The notes: a model not told the origin generated them from the letters alone. A stretch of 9,915 nt of DNA from JALHSV01 sp964553535 (GCA_964553535.1 CAZKLK010000064.1:1-9915); one strand, 5' to 3'; shown: positions 1 to 7,750, numbered from the stretch's first letter. Numbers and translations: made by a program.

Positions 1-41
1 CCAATGTTAATTGCTTGTCTTATAAAAAAGGTTATCTTTAA

Positions 42-180
42 CCCAAATCCAGCGACAAGAATTGTCATTGCGAGTGCAGCGAAGCAATCTCGTCGTATGA
101 AAGGAGATTGCCACGCACCTTGCAGGTGCTCGCAATGACGCGTTTATCAATCGTTCGAGATAGTTATCGCTGGATTTGGG
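42..180 (+). repeat. MITE-like inverted-repeat element, copy A
   Basis: A 139-bp non-coding element begins with CCCAAATCCAGCGA (42-55) and ends with its exact reverse complement (167-180), a 14-bp terminal inverted repeat. Inside is a second palindromic shell, GTCATTGCGAG (64-74) against CTCGCAATGAC (129-139). This encloses GCAATCTC (84-91) paired with GAGATTGC (104-111) and a small hairpin, GCACCT-TGC-AGGTGC (115-129). A reverse-complement copy at 3145-3283 matches at 135 of 139 positions. It ends 16 bp beyond the stop codon of the minus-strand DsrE2 gene, so its folded RNA could affect that transcript's 3' end. It encodes no transposase, so any movement would need one supplied elsewhere. 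No clear target-site duplication is visible. The inner 'CATTGCGAG...GAAGCAATCTC' core resembles a dispersed repeat I recall from many environmental bacterial genomes. Confidence 0.85.
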
Positions 181-196
181 AAACATATTATTTAGG

Positions 197-658
197 TTAA
201 GTATACAAAAGAATCTTGCATTCCTTCGCGTATTTCAGGAAATCTTCCGCGGACTGGATTTCAACGCCGTCGATGAAATCTTTTTGCGTAAAGCCCATCA
301 TATCGACTGTCATCTTGCAGGCGATGAACTTCACGCCTTCGAGCTGCGCCATCTCCTGGAGGTCCGAGAGGCCCGGGATATTCGCCTTGGCCAGCTTGCT
401 CTTCATCATCCATGTCGCAATCGACGACATCCCCGGAATAGCTCCCATGAAGCCGGAAGGCTGAAATTTGGCCTTTTCGATCCATCCTTTGCGTATTACG
501 TTCAGCCCCATAAATGTGTAAAAGATAGAGGCATTCATTCCCAAACGCACTGAGTTAATGCCAAGAATCAGACCCGGATAAGCGCCATCGAGCGTATCTC
601 TTGACGTGATAAACGCCGCCGCCTCTTTGATTTTTTCTTTTTCTTCGCCGTGTTTCAT
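197..658 (-). CDS. DsrE/DsrF/DrsH-like (DsrE2) family protein
   Basis: This 153-residue protein fits the DsrE2 (DrsE_2) branch of the DsrE superfamily, whose members act in cytoplasmic sulfur transfer, often beside TusA and rhodaneses. Visible family marks are the N-terminal strand-loop with SRDTLDGAYPGLILG (residues 19-33), the IFYTFMGLNV segment (45-54) and the ACKMTVDMMGF motif (113-123). Cys114 there is the likely persulfide-carrying residue, and a second cysteine is Cys147. The start is supported by GGGAGG seven to eight bases upstream of the ATG. The gene lies 110 bp downstream of the M1 peptidase on the same strand. No convincing promoter was seen in that gap, so it may be co-transcribed or have its own weak promoter. 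No TusA, rhodanese or Dsr gene is in the window, so its sulfur partner is unknown. Family assignment is strong and exact role is not determined. Confidence 0.85.
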   Translation of the reverse strand: MKHGEEKEKIKEAAAFITSRDTLDGAYPGLILGINSVRLGMNASIFYTFMGLNVIRKGWIEKAKFQPSGFMGAIPGMSSIATWMMKSKLAKANIPGLSDLQEMAQLEGVKFIACKMTVDMMGFTQKDFIDGVEIQSAEDFLKYAKECKILLYT

Positions 659-768
659 ATGTTTTCCTCCCGCGAGCCATGCCCGTCAAATGAGTTAATC
701 TGCATTTTTTAATAACCTCGCTTTCAGTCTCTATCTCTGTTCCTTCCCGGAGGCAGGCAATGCGAACT

Positions 769-3123
769 CTATTTTCGGGGGTCAGAGACAAGTTCCTGTG
801 AGCCTATTGCCCCTCCGCTCGTTTCAGTCGCCAAGGGAAAACTGACCGTATTCATCATTATACCGGCAGAAAACCCCCGCGCATATGCCGAAAGGGGGAG
901 TCTCTCATGCAGTTTTCCCATCCCGGCTTCCGGCGGCGCCCCGTTCTCACCCGGGAAAATGGTCATCGTGGAATCAGTGAGGCCCCATCTCCCTTTAATG
1001 ATGTTCTCCAGTTCATCCCCCCTGAACACGAGATAGCTGTATTTATGATAATGGGGCAGCTTCCTGCTCAATCCTTTCAATGCTTCAGGACTGCCGGAAG
1101 AGACAAACAGCATTCCGGCGTCCTGATTTCCGGGATTTCTTCCCGTCAGCACTATTGAATGCCCTTCCAGCGGTATGGCAGATTTCGCTATGTTCATGCT
1201 CTCGTGATTCATTTTTAGAGGGAACCGTGACAGCGCCTTCAGGACTTTCTCAAGCAGGAGGTTGTCCATGCCAAGGATGCATAACGCGCTGTCCGGGGGG
1301 AACGCCGATATTTCACTGTCGAACTTTATCTCCACGCGGTCGGGGCCTGCATCTCTCATCGCTTCAGCGAAAGTCCGATAGGCCTGAATAAGAGGCGGAG
1401 CCGCGGAAGATGGAAGAACGGCGATCAGTCTTTTTGCTCCCAATACCAGTGTGATTGCGGGGGGAACTTCATCGCGGTTAAGCCTTCTGAAGACGTCAAA
1501 TTCAGGATCAACATCGATTCTCAACGGTTTTGCCCGGAGGTGAAGCCTGATCCCGGCCCGCTTTTCGTCGATGCGAAGAGAAGTCTGATACGCTTCCTCA
1601 TGACCTTCCATCGTTACCGCTACAGGCACCAGCAGCCGGTATGGCTGTCCATGCTGCACCTGCTCCACCGACGCGGTCAGAACATATGAGTCATTCTCAA
1701 AAAAAGAACGAACGTTTCGTATTTTTAATTCGGGCGCCCCGGACCGGGTTATCCATTGCGCGAAGATATCCTCCAAACATCTCCCGGAGACGCGCTCGAA
1801 GCTCCTTCTCAAATCCCCGAATGAGGCAAAGCGGAATTTGTTCCCGCGGTAGAAATCCCGCAGCCCCCTGATAAAAATCTCATCCCCCAGCTCAAGGCGG
1901 AGCATGTGAAAGAACATCAGGGATTTGCCGTATCCGATCGCCTCTGACGGCGCGCTGTGGCGTGAACGGAAGCCGGCGAGCGGAAATTCCTTCTCCGCCG
2001 AAACATAATCGGCATATTTCTGCAGGGCGGTCTGACGGTAATCCGCGCCGCCGCCCCGCTGCTCGGCAGTGAGATGATCGGATAAATATGCAGTCAGGCC
2101 TTCCGACCAATTCCCCTGTTCATACTCCGGGAAGACGCTGTTCCCCCACCATGAGTGCAGGATTTCATGGGGGAATGAAGTGTCGGCGATGAACGGCAGC
2201 CGGATGACCTTTGGTCCGAGCAGGGTAAAGGAGGGCATCCCGAATCCGGTCTCCCAGAAGTTCTCGACGAGGGCAAATTTCGAATATGGATAAGGGCCGA
2301 TAAGGGATTGATATAACGGGAGGTAGCGGCCGGCGGCCTCAAGGTATTTCCCTGCAAGTTTTTCGTCAGGCGACCGGAGAAATACCATGGCCCGCACAGT
2401 ATCCATTCTTTTCTCATATTCATGAAATTTCCCGGCTACAAGATAAATCTCCTCCTGCGGTTCGGGAGATGACCAGCGAACATATTTTTTATCCCGGTCT
2501 ATCCGATGCAGGGTCCGTTCCCCCTGACTCACCACATCCCATTCGCGGGGGAGTTCCACAGTGAGCGAAAAAGTCAGCAGCGGGGCGTCGAATACCGGGT
2601 ACCAGTGTGAATGTCCCGATAGATAAACGCCTTCTTCAGTGATTTTCCCCATGGTCTGACTGTAGCCGCGCGCCTGTTCCTTTCCGACCTGCTCAAGAGG
2701 ATGATCGATAACGCCGCCGTAGCTGATCACGAACGTCTTTATGTCATCAGGCAATCTGACGATGTATGATTCCAGGTGCTTATGGGGCAACTTTTCAGCG
2801 TCATTTTCAATGATTACGCTTTCAGGATAGCCTGCAGGATTAAGCCCTTTGTGGAGGATGAAGCGGAATTCCCGCGGGAAATTATCCGGGATTGTCGCCG
2901 TATCCTCTGCGGTGAAACGGTTCTCCCGCGGGTAAAGAACCACGTGGAGGGCGTGATGTAGAAGCGCGTCATGAACAGGCTTCTTGTTTTCCGTCAACGC
3001 TGCATCTCCCGCCGTGATGCCATCCGGGAGAAACAGTGGAAGCAAAATAGAAGTCATGATAAAAAACAAAAGGACGGCAGCATGAGAAAACCGCTTTGAA
3101 TTATTTATGACCGGGGCTTTCAT
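769..3123 (-). CDS. secreted M1-family zinc metallopeptidase
   Basis: The product has 784 residues. It starts with a signal peptide (basic region KRFSH near residue 10, then a hydrophobic run at about 15-32), so export to the periplasm or outside is likely. The gluzincin zinc site is intact: HEILH at 319-323 with the third ligand Glu341, giving HExxH-x18-E. Tyr398 in AIGYGKSLMFFHML is the probable catalytic tyrosine. The canonical GxMEN substrate-binding motif is replaced by VENFWETGFGMPSF (286-299), as in a bacterial subgroup of M1. Residues about 555-784 form an extra C-terminal region I cannot assign, containing an IVLTGRNPGN segment and a KLPHYHKYSYLVF segment. The ATG has no good Shine-Dalgarno sequence; the preceding bases are cttccggat. 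No earlier in-frame start was seen. Element copy B ends 21 bp upstream. Whether it is an aminopeptidase is uncertain. Confidence 0.9.
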   Translation of the reverse strand: MKAPVINNSKRFSHAAVLLFFIMTSILLPLFLPDGITAGDAALTENKKPVHDALLHHALHVVLYPRENRFTAEDTATIPDNFPREFRFILHKGLNPAGYPESVIIENDAEKLPHKHLESYIVRLPDDIKTFVISYGGVIDHPLEQVGKEQARGYSQTMGKITEEGVYLSGHSHWYPVFDAPLLTFSLTVELPREWDVVSQGERTLHRIDRDKKYVRWSSPEPQEEIYLVAGKFHEYEKRMDTVRAMVFLRSPDEKLAGKYLEAAGRYLPLYQSLIGPYPYSKFALVENFWETGFGMPSFTLLGPKVIRLPFIADTSFPHEILHSWWGNSVFPEYEQGNWSEGLTAYLSDHLTAEQRGGGADYRQTALQKYADYVSAEKEFPLAGFRSRHSAPSEAIGYGKSLMFFHMLRLELGDEIFIRGLRDFYRGNKFRFASFGDLRRSFERVSGRCLEDIFAQWITRSGAPELKIRNVRSFFENDSYVLTASVEQVQHGQPYRLLVPVAVTMEGHEEAYQTSLRIDEKRAGIRLHLRAKPLRIDVDPEFDVFRRLNRDEVPPAITLVLGAKRLIAVLPSSAAPPLIQAYRTFAEAMRDAGPDRVEIKFDSEISAFPPDSALCILGMDNLLLEKVLKALSRFPLKMNHESMNIAKSAIPLEGHSIVLTGRNPGNQDAGMLFVSSGSPEALKGLSRKLPHYHKYSYLVFRGDELENIIKGRWGLTDSTMTIFPGENGAPPEAGMGKLHERLPLSAYARGFSAGIMMNTVSFPLATETSGGAIGSQELVSDPRK

Positions 3124-3144
3124 ATCCGGAAGTTTTATATATTT

Positions 3145-3283
3145 CCCAAATCCGGCGATAACTATCTCGAACGATTGATAAACGCGTCATTGCGAGCACC
3201 TGCAAGGTGCGTGGCAATATCCTTTCATACGACGAGATTGCTTCGCTGCACTCGCAATGGCAATTCTTATCGCTGGATTTGGG
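3145..3283 (-). repeat. MITE-like inverted-repeat element, copy B
   Basis: This second 139-bp copy is inverted relative to the one at 42-180 and differs from it at four positions, one in each terminal repeat (CCCAAATCCGGCGA at 3145-3158; TCGCTGGATTTGGG at 3270-3283) or the adjoining core. The left terminal repeat here therefore has one mismatch to the right one. It fills much of the 318-bp gap between the divergent M1 peptidase and pncC genes, ending 21 bp before the peptidase start codon. The rest of the gap (3284-3441) holds a TATAAT box and the pncC ribosome binding site. Short open frames across this copy (for example 3187-3381, minus) are not genes. Confidence 0.85.
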
Positions 3284-3410
3284 TATTTTATATGCGTGGA
3301 ACGTCGTGGAAACATGTTATCCAAAGAATCCCCTTTCCCGGAAATTAAGCATATTGCCCCACCTTGACAGCCGGGAGGCAATTAGAAACAGACGGCATAT
3401 GTTTTCATTG

Positions 3411-3416
3411 TATAAT
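3411..3416 (+). promoter_or_regulatory. candidate -10 box for pncC-ligA
   Basis: A perfect TATAAT lies 25 bp upstream of the pncC ATG, in the AT-rich stretch between element copy B and the gene. No good -35 hexamer sits 16-18 bp further upstream (the bases there read acagac). TTGACA at 3364-3369 is too far away to pair with it. This is inferred as a weak or activator-dependent promoter. Confidence 0.4.
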
Positions 3417-3441
3417 TATAGCGAATGCAGGCAAGGAAAAT

Positions 3442-3957
3442 ATGGAGAAAAAGTTTCTATATGCGGTAAAAAAAGTGCATGCCTATTTCCGGCGGCATGG
3501 CTTTACTCTCTCGGTTGCGGAATCATGCACCGGCGGCCTCATCAGCCACCTCGTCACTACGCTTCCCGGAGCTAGTGATTTTTTTGAGGCGGGAGTTGTT
3601 CCATACTCGGCGGAGTCAAAAAAGTCCGTTCTGAGGGTATCATCCCGCTGCATTCAAAAATACGGACTTGTGAGCGCGGAGACTGCCCGGGAAATGGCCG
3701 GCAAGATACGGAAGCTGGCGGGGACTGACTTTTCCCTCTCAACGACAGGCAATCTCGGCCCGGATGTGCTCGAGGGAAAAGAGCGGGGTTTGGTCTTCAT
3801 CGGGGTGGGCACGGAAACCGGGACGGTGGCGAAAATGCTGAGGCTGGGTGGCAACCGGCAGGAAAATAAGGAACAAGCGGCTCTTTTATCATTAAAGTTC
3901 CTGCTGGAAATAGCGTCGCGACAAAAGACCTCTTGCGGGAGCGCCCGTCACGTATGA
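3442..3957 (+). CDS. pncC: nicotinamide-nucleotide amidase (stand-alone CinA C-terminal domain)
   Basis: This 171-residue protein corresponds to the CinA C-terminal domain alone, the size of stand-alone PncC. The enzyme hydrolyses nicotinamide mononucleotide (NMN) to nicotinate mononucleotide plus ammonia, in the cytoplasm. The catalytic region is visible: ESCTGG at 27-32 with Ser28, and VVPYSAESKK at 52-61 with Tyr55 and Lys60, which align with Ser29, Tyr56 and Lys61 of E. coli PncC by my count. The usual glycine-rich GPGGG loop is instead TGNLGPDVLEGKERG (102-116). I chose the ATG at 3442, preceded by AAGGA, over an in-frame TTG at 3364 that would add 26 unconserved residues and start upstream of the TATAAT box. 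Its stop overlaps the ligA start as ATGA, so the two are probably translationally coupled. The gene carries none of the N-terminal CinA (COG1058) domain. Confidence 0.88.
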   Translation: MEKKFLYAVKKVHAYFRRHGFTLSVAESCTGGLISHLVTTLPGASDFFEAGVVPYSAESKKSVLRVSSRCIQKYGLVSAETAREMAGKIRKLAGTDFSLSTTGNLGPDVLEGKERGLVFIGVGTETGTVAKMLRLGGNRQENKEQAALLSLKFLLEIASRQKTSCGSARHV

Positions 3958-6011
3958 CCGATAAGCTGGCGGAAAATATCAGGTCTGAAATAGAAAAGCT
4001 CGTAAATGACCTGAACTATCATTGTTACCGATATTATGTGCTCGATTCCCCGGTGATTTCAGACGAAGAATACGACCGCCTCTATTTCCGTTTGAAAGAC
4101 CTTGAAGGCCGGTATAACTACATACTGCCTGATTCGCCGACGCAGCGCGTCGGGGCCCCTCCCCTGGACAAATTTGAGAAGGTGAAACACACCGAACCGA
4201 TGCTTTCGCTCGACAATGCCTTTACAACCGGAGACATGCGCGAATTCGACCGGAGAATAAAAAGACTTCTCAGAACCGATGCGGAGATTGAATATACGGT
4301 TGAGCCCAAGTATGACGGCCTTGCCATTGAGCTGACATACCGTAATGGCTTTCTCCACAAAGCATCCACAAGAGGAGACGGATACCAGGGGGAGGACGTT
4401 ACTCAAAACATCAAAACGATTAAATCCATCCCCGTGAAAATACATGAAGCCGGGGTAATCCCCGAAGAGATCGACATCAGGGGTGAAGTATATATGGACG
4501 TCGATGAATTCAATGATCTCAACAAAGAAAGAGAAAACAGAGGAGAGCTTCTTTTTGCAAATCCGCGGAATGCCGCCGCCGGCTCTGTACGGCAGCTTGA
4601 TTCATCTATAACCGCCGCCCGGAGACTCCATCTGTCTTGTTACGGCGCAGGGTCAACACAGGGAATCGCGTTCGAAAGCCAGTGGGAGTTTATCAGATGG
4701 CTGGAAAAGGCGCGGTTCCCGGTTCCGGCGGCAGTAAAAAAAGTCCGGGGAATTGACGCGGTTATCGGCGTCGTTCGCGAGCTTGAGGGCAGGCGGAAAC
4801 AATTTCCATTTGAAACAGACGGGGCGGTCGTAAAAGTGAATGATTTCGGATTGCAGAGGCAGCTCGGCATGAAGACGAGAGAGCCCCGCTGGGCAATTGC
4901 TTATAAATTTGCCGCTCATCAGGGGACAACAAAAGTCCTTGACATTCAGGGAAGCGTAGGAAGAACCGGAGTAATAACTCCTTTCGCCGTTTTCGAACCC
5001 GTAAGGATAGGCGGAGTTACTGTATCCCGGTCAACGCTCCACAACTGGGATGAAATGAGGAGGAAGGATATCCGGATAGGCGATACGGTAGTCGTGGAAC
5101 GGGCCGGGGATGTCATCCCCCATGTTGTTGCTGTGATTAAAGACAGGCGAACAGGGTCAGAGAGGGAGGCCCCTGTCCCGGAGAAATGTCCGATATGCGG
5201 CTCACGGGTTGTCAGGGAAGAGGGAGAGGTTGCCGTCAGATGCATCCGCCTCAACTGTCCTGCGCAGGCGCAGGAGAGGATCATCCACTTTGCGTCACGG
5301 GGGGCCATGGATATCGAAGGCCTCGGCGAAAAGAATGTCGAACTTCTATATAAGAACGGACTGCTTTCGCATTTTACGGACATGTATAAACTGAAAAGGG
5401 AAAACCTTTTGCGGTTGCCGCGGTTTGCTGAGAAATCCTCCCGGAATCTGATCAGCGCTATCGAAAAAAGCAAGCATACCACCCTTGCGCGGTTCCTCTT
5501 CGCTCTGGGAATCCTGCACGTCGGCGAGTATGCGTCAAAGCTGCTTGCCGGGAATTTTGAGAAACTCGAAGACCTGTATCACGTGCAGTCTGATCGAATC
5601 ATGGGGATCAGACAGATCGGGGAAAAAATCGCCGGCTCCGTATCCGGCTTCTTTAATGATTCGGAGAATCTCCATACGCTGAAGACCCTGAAATCGCTCG
5701 GCGTTCATATTACTAACCCTGACTTCTCGGATAAAGGGACTGAAAAAGCAAAGAGACCGCTGGACGGAAAGACCTGCGTTATTACGGGTACGCTGCCTGA
5801 GCCGCGGGGGGAGGTCGAGCAGATGATTGAAACCCTTGGCGGACATGCGTCGTCATCCGTATCAAAGAATACCGATTATGTCATTGTCGGAGAAAATCCC
5901 GGTTCGAAGCTGCAGAAAGCCCGTTCACTGGGCGTTAAAACCATTGCCTACGATGAATTCCTGAAGCTTATCGGAGCAACAGGGCGCCCCGGACTGCATT
6001 CCCCGGGTTAA
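3954..6011 (+). CDS. ligA: NAD-dependent DNA ligase LigA
   Basis: LigA seals DNA nicks in replication and repair, using NAD+ and releasing NMN and AMP. The 685-residue product has the full bacterial domain order. Domain Ia (about 1-65) includes NYHCYRYYVLD and SDEEYD. The adenylation domain has the active-site Lys119 in EPKYDG, then RGEV (176-179), NPRNAAAG (203-210) and ETDGAVVKV (287-295). Next come an OB fold (about 320-405, with GRTG), a Cys4 zinc finger (Cys412, Cys415, Cys430, Cys435), helix-hairpin-helix repeats (about 450-585) and a C-terminal BRCT domain (about 600-675). I place the start at ATG 3954 because it overlaps the pncC stop as ATGA and gives the usual N terminus. A TTG at 3933 would add seven residues and has no ribosome site. 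A GGGAG lies 12 bases before the ATG. No key residue appears to be missing. Confidence 0.97.
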   Translation: MTDKLAENIRSEIEKLVNDLNYHCYRYYVLDSPVISDEEYDRLYFRLKDLEGRYNYILPDSPTQRVGAPPLDKFEKVKHTEPMLSLDNAFTTGDMREFDRRIKRLLRTDAEIEYTVEPKYDGLAIELTYRNGFLHKASTRGDGYQGEDVTQNIKTIKSIPVKIHEAGVIPEEIDIRGEVYMDVDEFNDLNKERENRGELLFANPRNAAAGSVRQLDSSITAARRLHLSCYGAGSTQGIAFESQWEFIRWLEKARFPVPAAVKKVRGIDAVIGVVRELEGRRKQFPFETDGAVVKVNDFGLQRQLGMKTREPRWAIAYKFAAHQGTTKVLDIQGSVGRTGVITPFAVFEPVRIGGVTVSRSTLHNWDEMRRKDIRIGDTVVVERAGDVIPHVVAVIKDRRTGSEREAPVPEKCPICGSRVVREEGEVAVRCIRLNCPAQAQERIIHFASRGAMDIEGLGEKNVELLYKNGLLSHFTDMYKLKRENLLRLPRFAEKSSRNLISAIEKSKHTTLARFLFALGILHVGEYASKLLAGNFEKLEDLYHVQSDRIMGIRQIGEKIAGSVSGFFNDSENLHTLKTLKSLGVHITNPDFSDKGTEKAKRPLDGKTCVITGTLPEPRGEVEQMIETLGGHASSSVSKNTDYVIVGENPGSKLQKARSLGVKTIAYDEFLKLIGATGRPGLHSPG

Positions 6012-6160
6012 AAGCGGGGGCCTCCATTTTCATGCGCATGCCATGCCGATGACGGCTGCTATTTCCCGGATTGTCACGCCTGCGGCTTGTTATGATCACA
6101 GCCGGTAAAATCGCGGGGTCGCAACCTTTGAAGGTGGAAAGCTTGCCCTCTCCACTGTGG
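6012..6160. other. intergenic gap between convergent ligA and nadB
   Basis: This 149-bp gap separates two convergent genes. It contains a 10-bp palindrome, CATGCGCATG (6031-6040), and a weak 5-bp inverted repeat, GTGGA (6134-6138) with TCCAC (6151-6155). Neither is followed by a T run in either direction, so I do not call a terminator. No gene was seen here. Confidence 0.5.
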
Positions 6161-7750
6161 CTATTCCAGCCGGAACCCCTCTTCCTTATCGCAAATGATA
6201 TGCCTGTCCCATCCCTCATTTCTTGTCTGAAAGTCGGAACGGTAATGGGCTCCCACGCTGTTTCTCCTTATGATGGCGGATTCGGTTACCAGATGTGAAA
6301 CTGCAATCATATTCTGAAGCTCAAGTTCCCGTCTCGTCGAAAAAGACATATGCGAGACGAACGACCACTCCCTGAGATTTGAATGCGCTTCCCCCAATGA
6401 CTCGGCACAGCGTATGATCCCAACCCGTTCCCACATCGTCTTTCTCAACAGATGCCGGACCTCCTCAATGTCAAACCGGGAGTGGCGCAATTCAGGAGGA
6501 ATTCCCCTGTCAGTTTCATTTTGGAGCGGGCCGTTTATATCCCGCAGTCCCCTGTCTCTCTCCGTGATCCCGAATTCGGCGGCTGCCCGCCCAACACGGG
6601 CTCCGAACACCAGCCCTTCGAGCAGGCTGTTGGAGGCGAGTCTGTTTGCCCCGTGAACGCCCGTGCAGGCAACCTCACCTGCCGCGTACAGGCCCCTTAA
6701 GCTTGTCGCCCCTTCATTGTCTGTCCTGACCCCTCCCATGATGTAGTGCGCGGCGGGGGATACCGGAATAAGCTCCCTGGTAATATCGATATCATATTGG
6801 AGGCAGGTCGCGTAAATCCGCGGGAACCTGTTCTTGATGAAATTCCCGTCGAGACAGGTGAGATCAAGGTATACATGACTGCTGCCTGTCCGCACCATTT
6901 GTGATAATATCGCCCTGCTGACGACATCACGCGGAGCCAGTTCCGCGTCAGGGTGATAAAGTTTCATAAAAAGGTCCTTGTGGATATTCCGCAGGACCGC
7001 ACCCTCGCCTCTCATCGCCTCGCTCAAAAGGAACTGTGGAGCGGACGGAGCGAACAACACCGTGGGGTGAAACTGGATAAATTCCATATCTTGAAGAACC
7101 GCGCCGGCCCTGAAGGCGATTGCCATCCCGTCTCCGGTCGACACCGCCGGGTTTGTCGTGTGGGAGTATATCTGACCCGCTCCTCCGGTGGCGAGCACGG
7201 TTGCTTTTGCAAAAAGGGCAATCCTCTCGCCGCGGACGCGGATTAACGCACCGCGGCATTCTCCGTCCCGTACAATCAGGTTTTCAGTAAAGGCAAAAGG
7301 GTATTTCCTGACCGAAGGGAGGGATTTTACCTTTGCGAGGAGCGCCCTTTCAAGCTCTTTGCCGGTTGAATCCCCGTGCGCGTGCAGGATTCTCTTCCGT
7401 GAATGGGCGGCTTCCATGGTGAAAGCGAGTTTTGTTCCTTCCTTGTCAAATTCAGCGCCCCATGATATGAGCTCGCGTATCCTCTCCGGGCCTTCCTCCA
7501 CCAGGATCTTGACGGCGCTTTCCCTGCAGAGGCCGTCTCCCGCCCGGAGGGTGTCTTCATAATGGATGCCCACCTCATCCTCGTCGCTCAGCGCAACGGC
7601 GATGCCGCCCTGCGCGTATTCAGTGCTGCTTTCGGCAGGCCGGTCCTTCGTCGCAACAAGGACGTTCCCGAACGGAGCCATTTCGATCGCCGCCCTGAGG
7701 CCTGCAACCCCGCTCCCGATAATAAGAAAATCAACCCGTTCTTCTTTCAT
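6161..7750 (-). CDS. nadB: L-aspartate oxidase
   Basis: NadB is a cytoplasmic flavoenzyme that oxidises L-aspartate to iminoaspartate, the first step of de novo NAD synthesis; NadA then makes quinolinate. The 529 residues match the family's usual ~540. The FAD-binding GSGVAGL (12-18) and EYAQGG (44-49) are present, followed by HTTNP (197-201), FIQFHPT (224-230), EAMRGEGAVLRN (244-255), APRDVVSRAI (272-281), HYIMGG (335-340) and GLYAAGEVACTGVHGANR (353-370). Glu113, Arg274, His335 and Arg370 line up with E. coli Glu121, Arg290, His351 and Arg386, which favours NadB over succinate dehydrogenase or fumarate reductase flavoproteins. The gene lies 49 bp downstream of the creatininase-like gene on the same strand, probably co-transcribed. 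No Shine-Dalgarno precedes the ATG (the bases upstream read ttctcctatt). nadA and nadC are not in the window. Confidence 0.95.
   Translation of the reverse strand: MKEERVDFLIIGSGVAGLRAAIEMAPFGNVLVATKDRPAESSTEYAQGGIAVALSDEDEVGIHYEDTLRAGDGLCRESAVKILVEEGPERIRELISWGAEFDKEGTKLAFTMEAAHSRKRILHAHGDSTGKELERALLAKVKSLPSVRKYPFAFTENLIVRDGECRGALIRVRGERIALFAKATVLATGGAGQIYSHTTNPAVSTGDGMAIAFRAGAVLQDMEFIQFHPTVLFAPSAPQFLLSEAMRGEGAVLRNIHKDLFMKLYHPDAELAPRDVVSRAILSQMVRTGSSHVYLDLTCLDGNFIKNRFPRIYATCLQYDIDITRELIPVSPAAHYIMGGVRTDNEGATSLRGLYAAGEVACTGVHGANRLASNSLLEGLVFGARVGRAAAEFGITERDRGLRDINGPLQNETDRGIPPELRHSRFDIEEVRHLLRKTMWERVGIIRCAESLGEAHSNLREWSFVSHMSFSTRRELELQNMIAVSHLVTESAIIRRNSVGAHYRSDFQTRNEGWDRHIICDKEEGFRLE

Noticed and set aside
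42..180. CRISPR-like palindromic repeat
   Set aside because: There are only two 139-bp copies, inverted and about 3 kb apart, with no spacer pattern; a MITE-like element fits better.
555..791. 78-codon minus-strand frame spanning the gap between the peptidase and DsrE2 genes
   Set aside because: It overlaps both genes out of frame and becomes an arginine/lysine-rich translation of DsrE2 codons; no ribosome site or motif supports it.
3134..3162. Promoter for the M1 peptidase formed by the end of element copy B (TATAAA with an element-supplied -35)
   Set aside because: The -35 position reads GTTATC, and the implied transcript start would leave only about four bases before the ATG; the evidence is too weak.
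3364..3369. TTGACA as the -35 box of the pncC promoter
   Set aside because: It is 41 bp upstream of the TATAAT at 3411-3416, far beyond the 16-18 bp spacing, and no -10 box lies at the correct distance.
6134..6155. Terminator hairpin between ligA and nadB
   Set aside because: The stem is only 5 bp with a 12-base loop and no T run follows on either strand.
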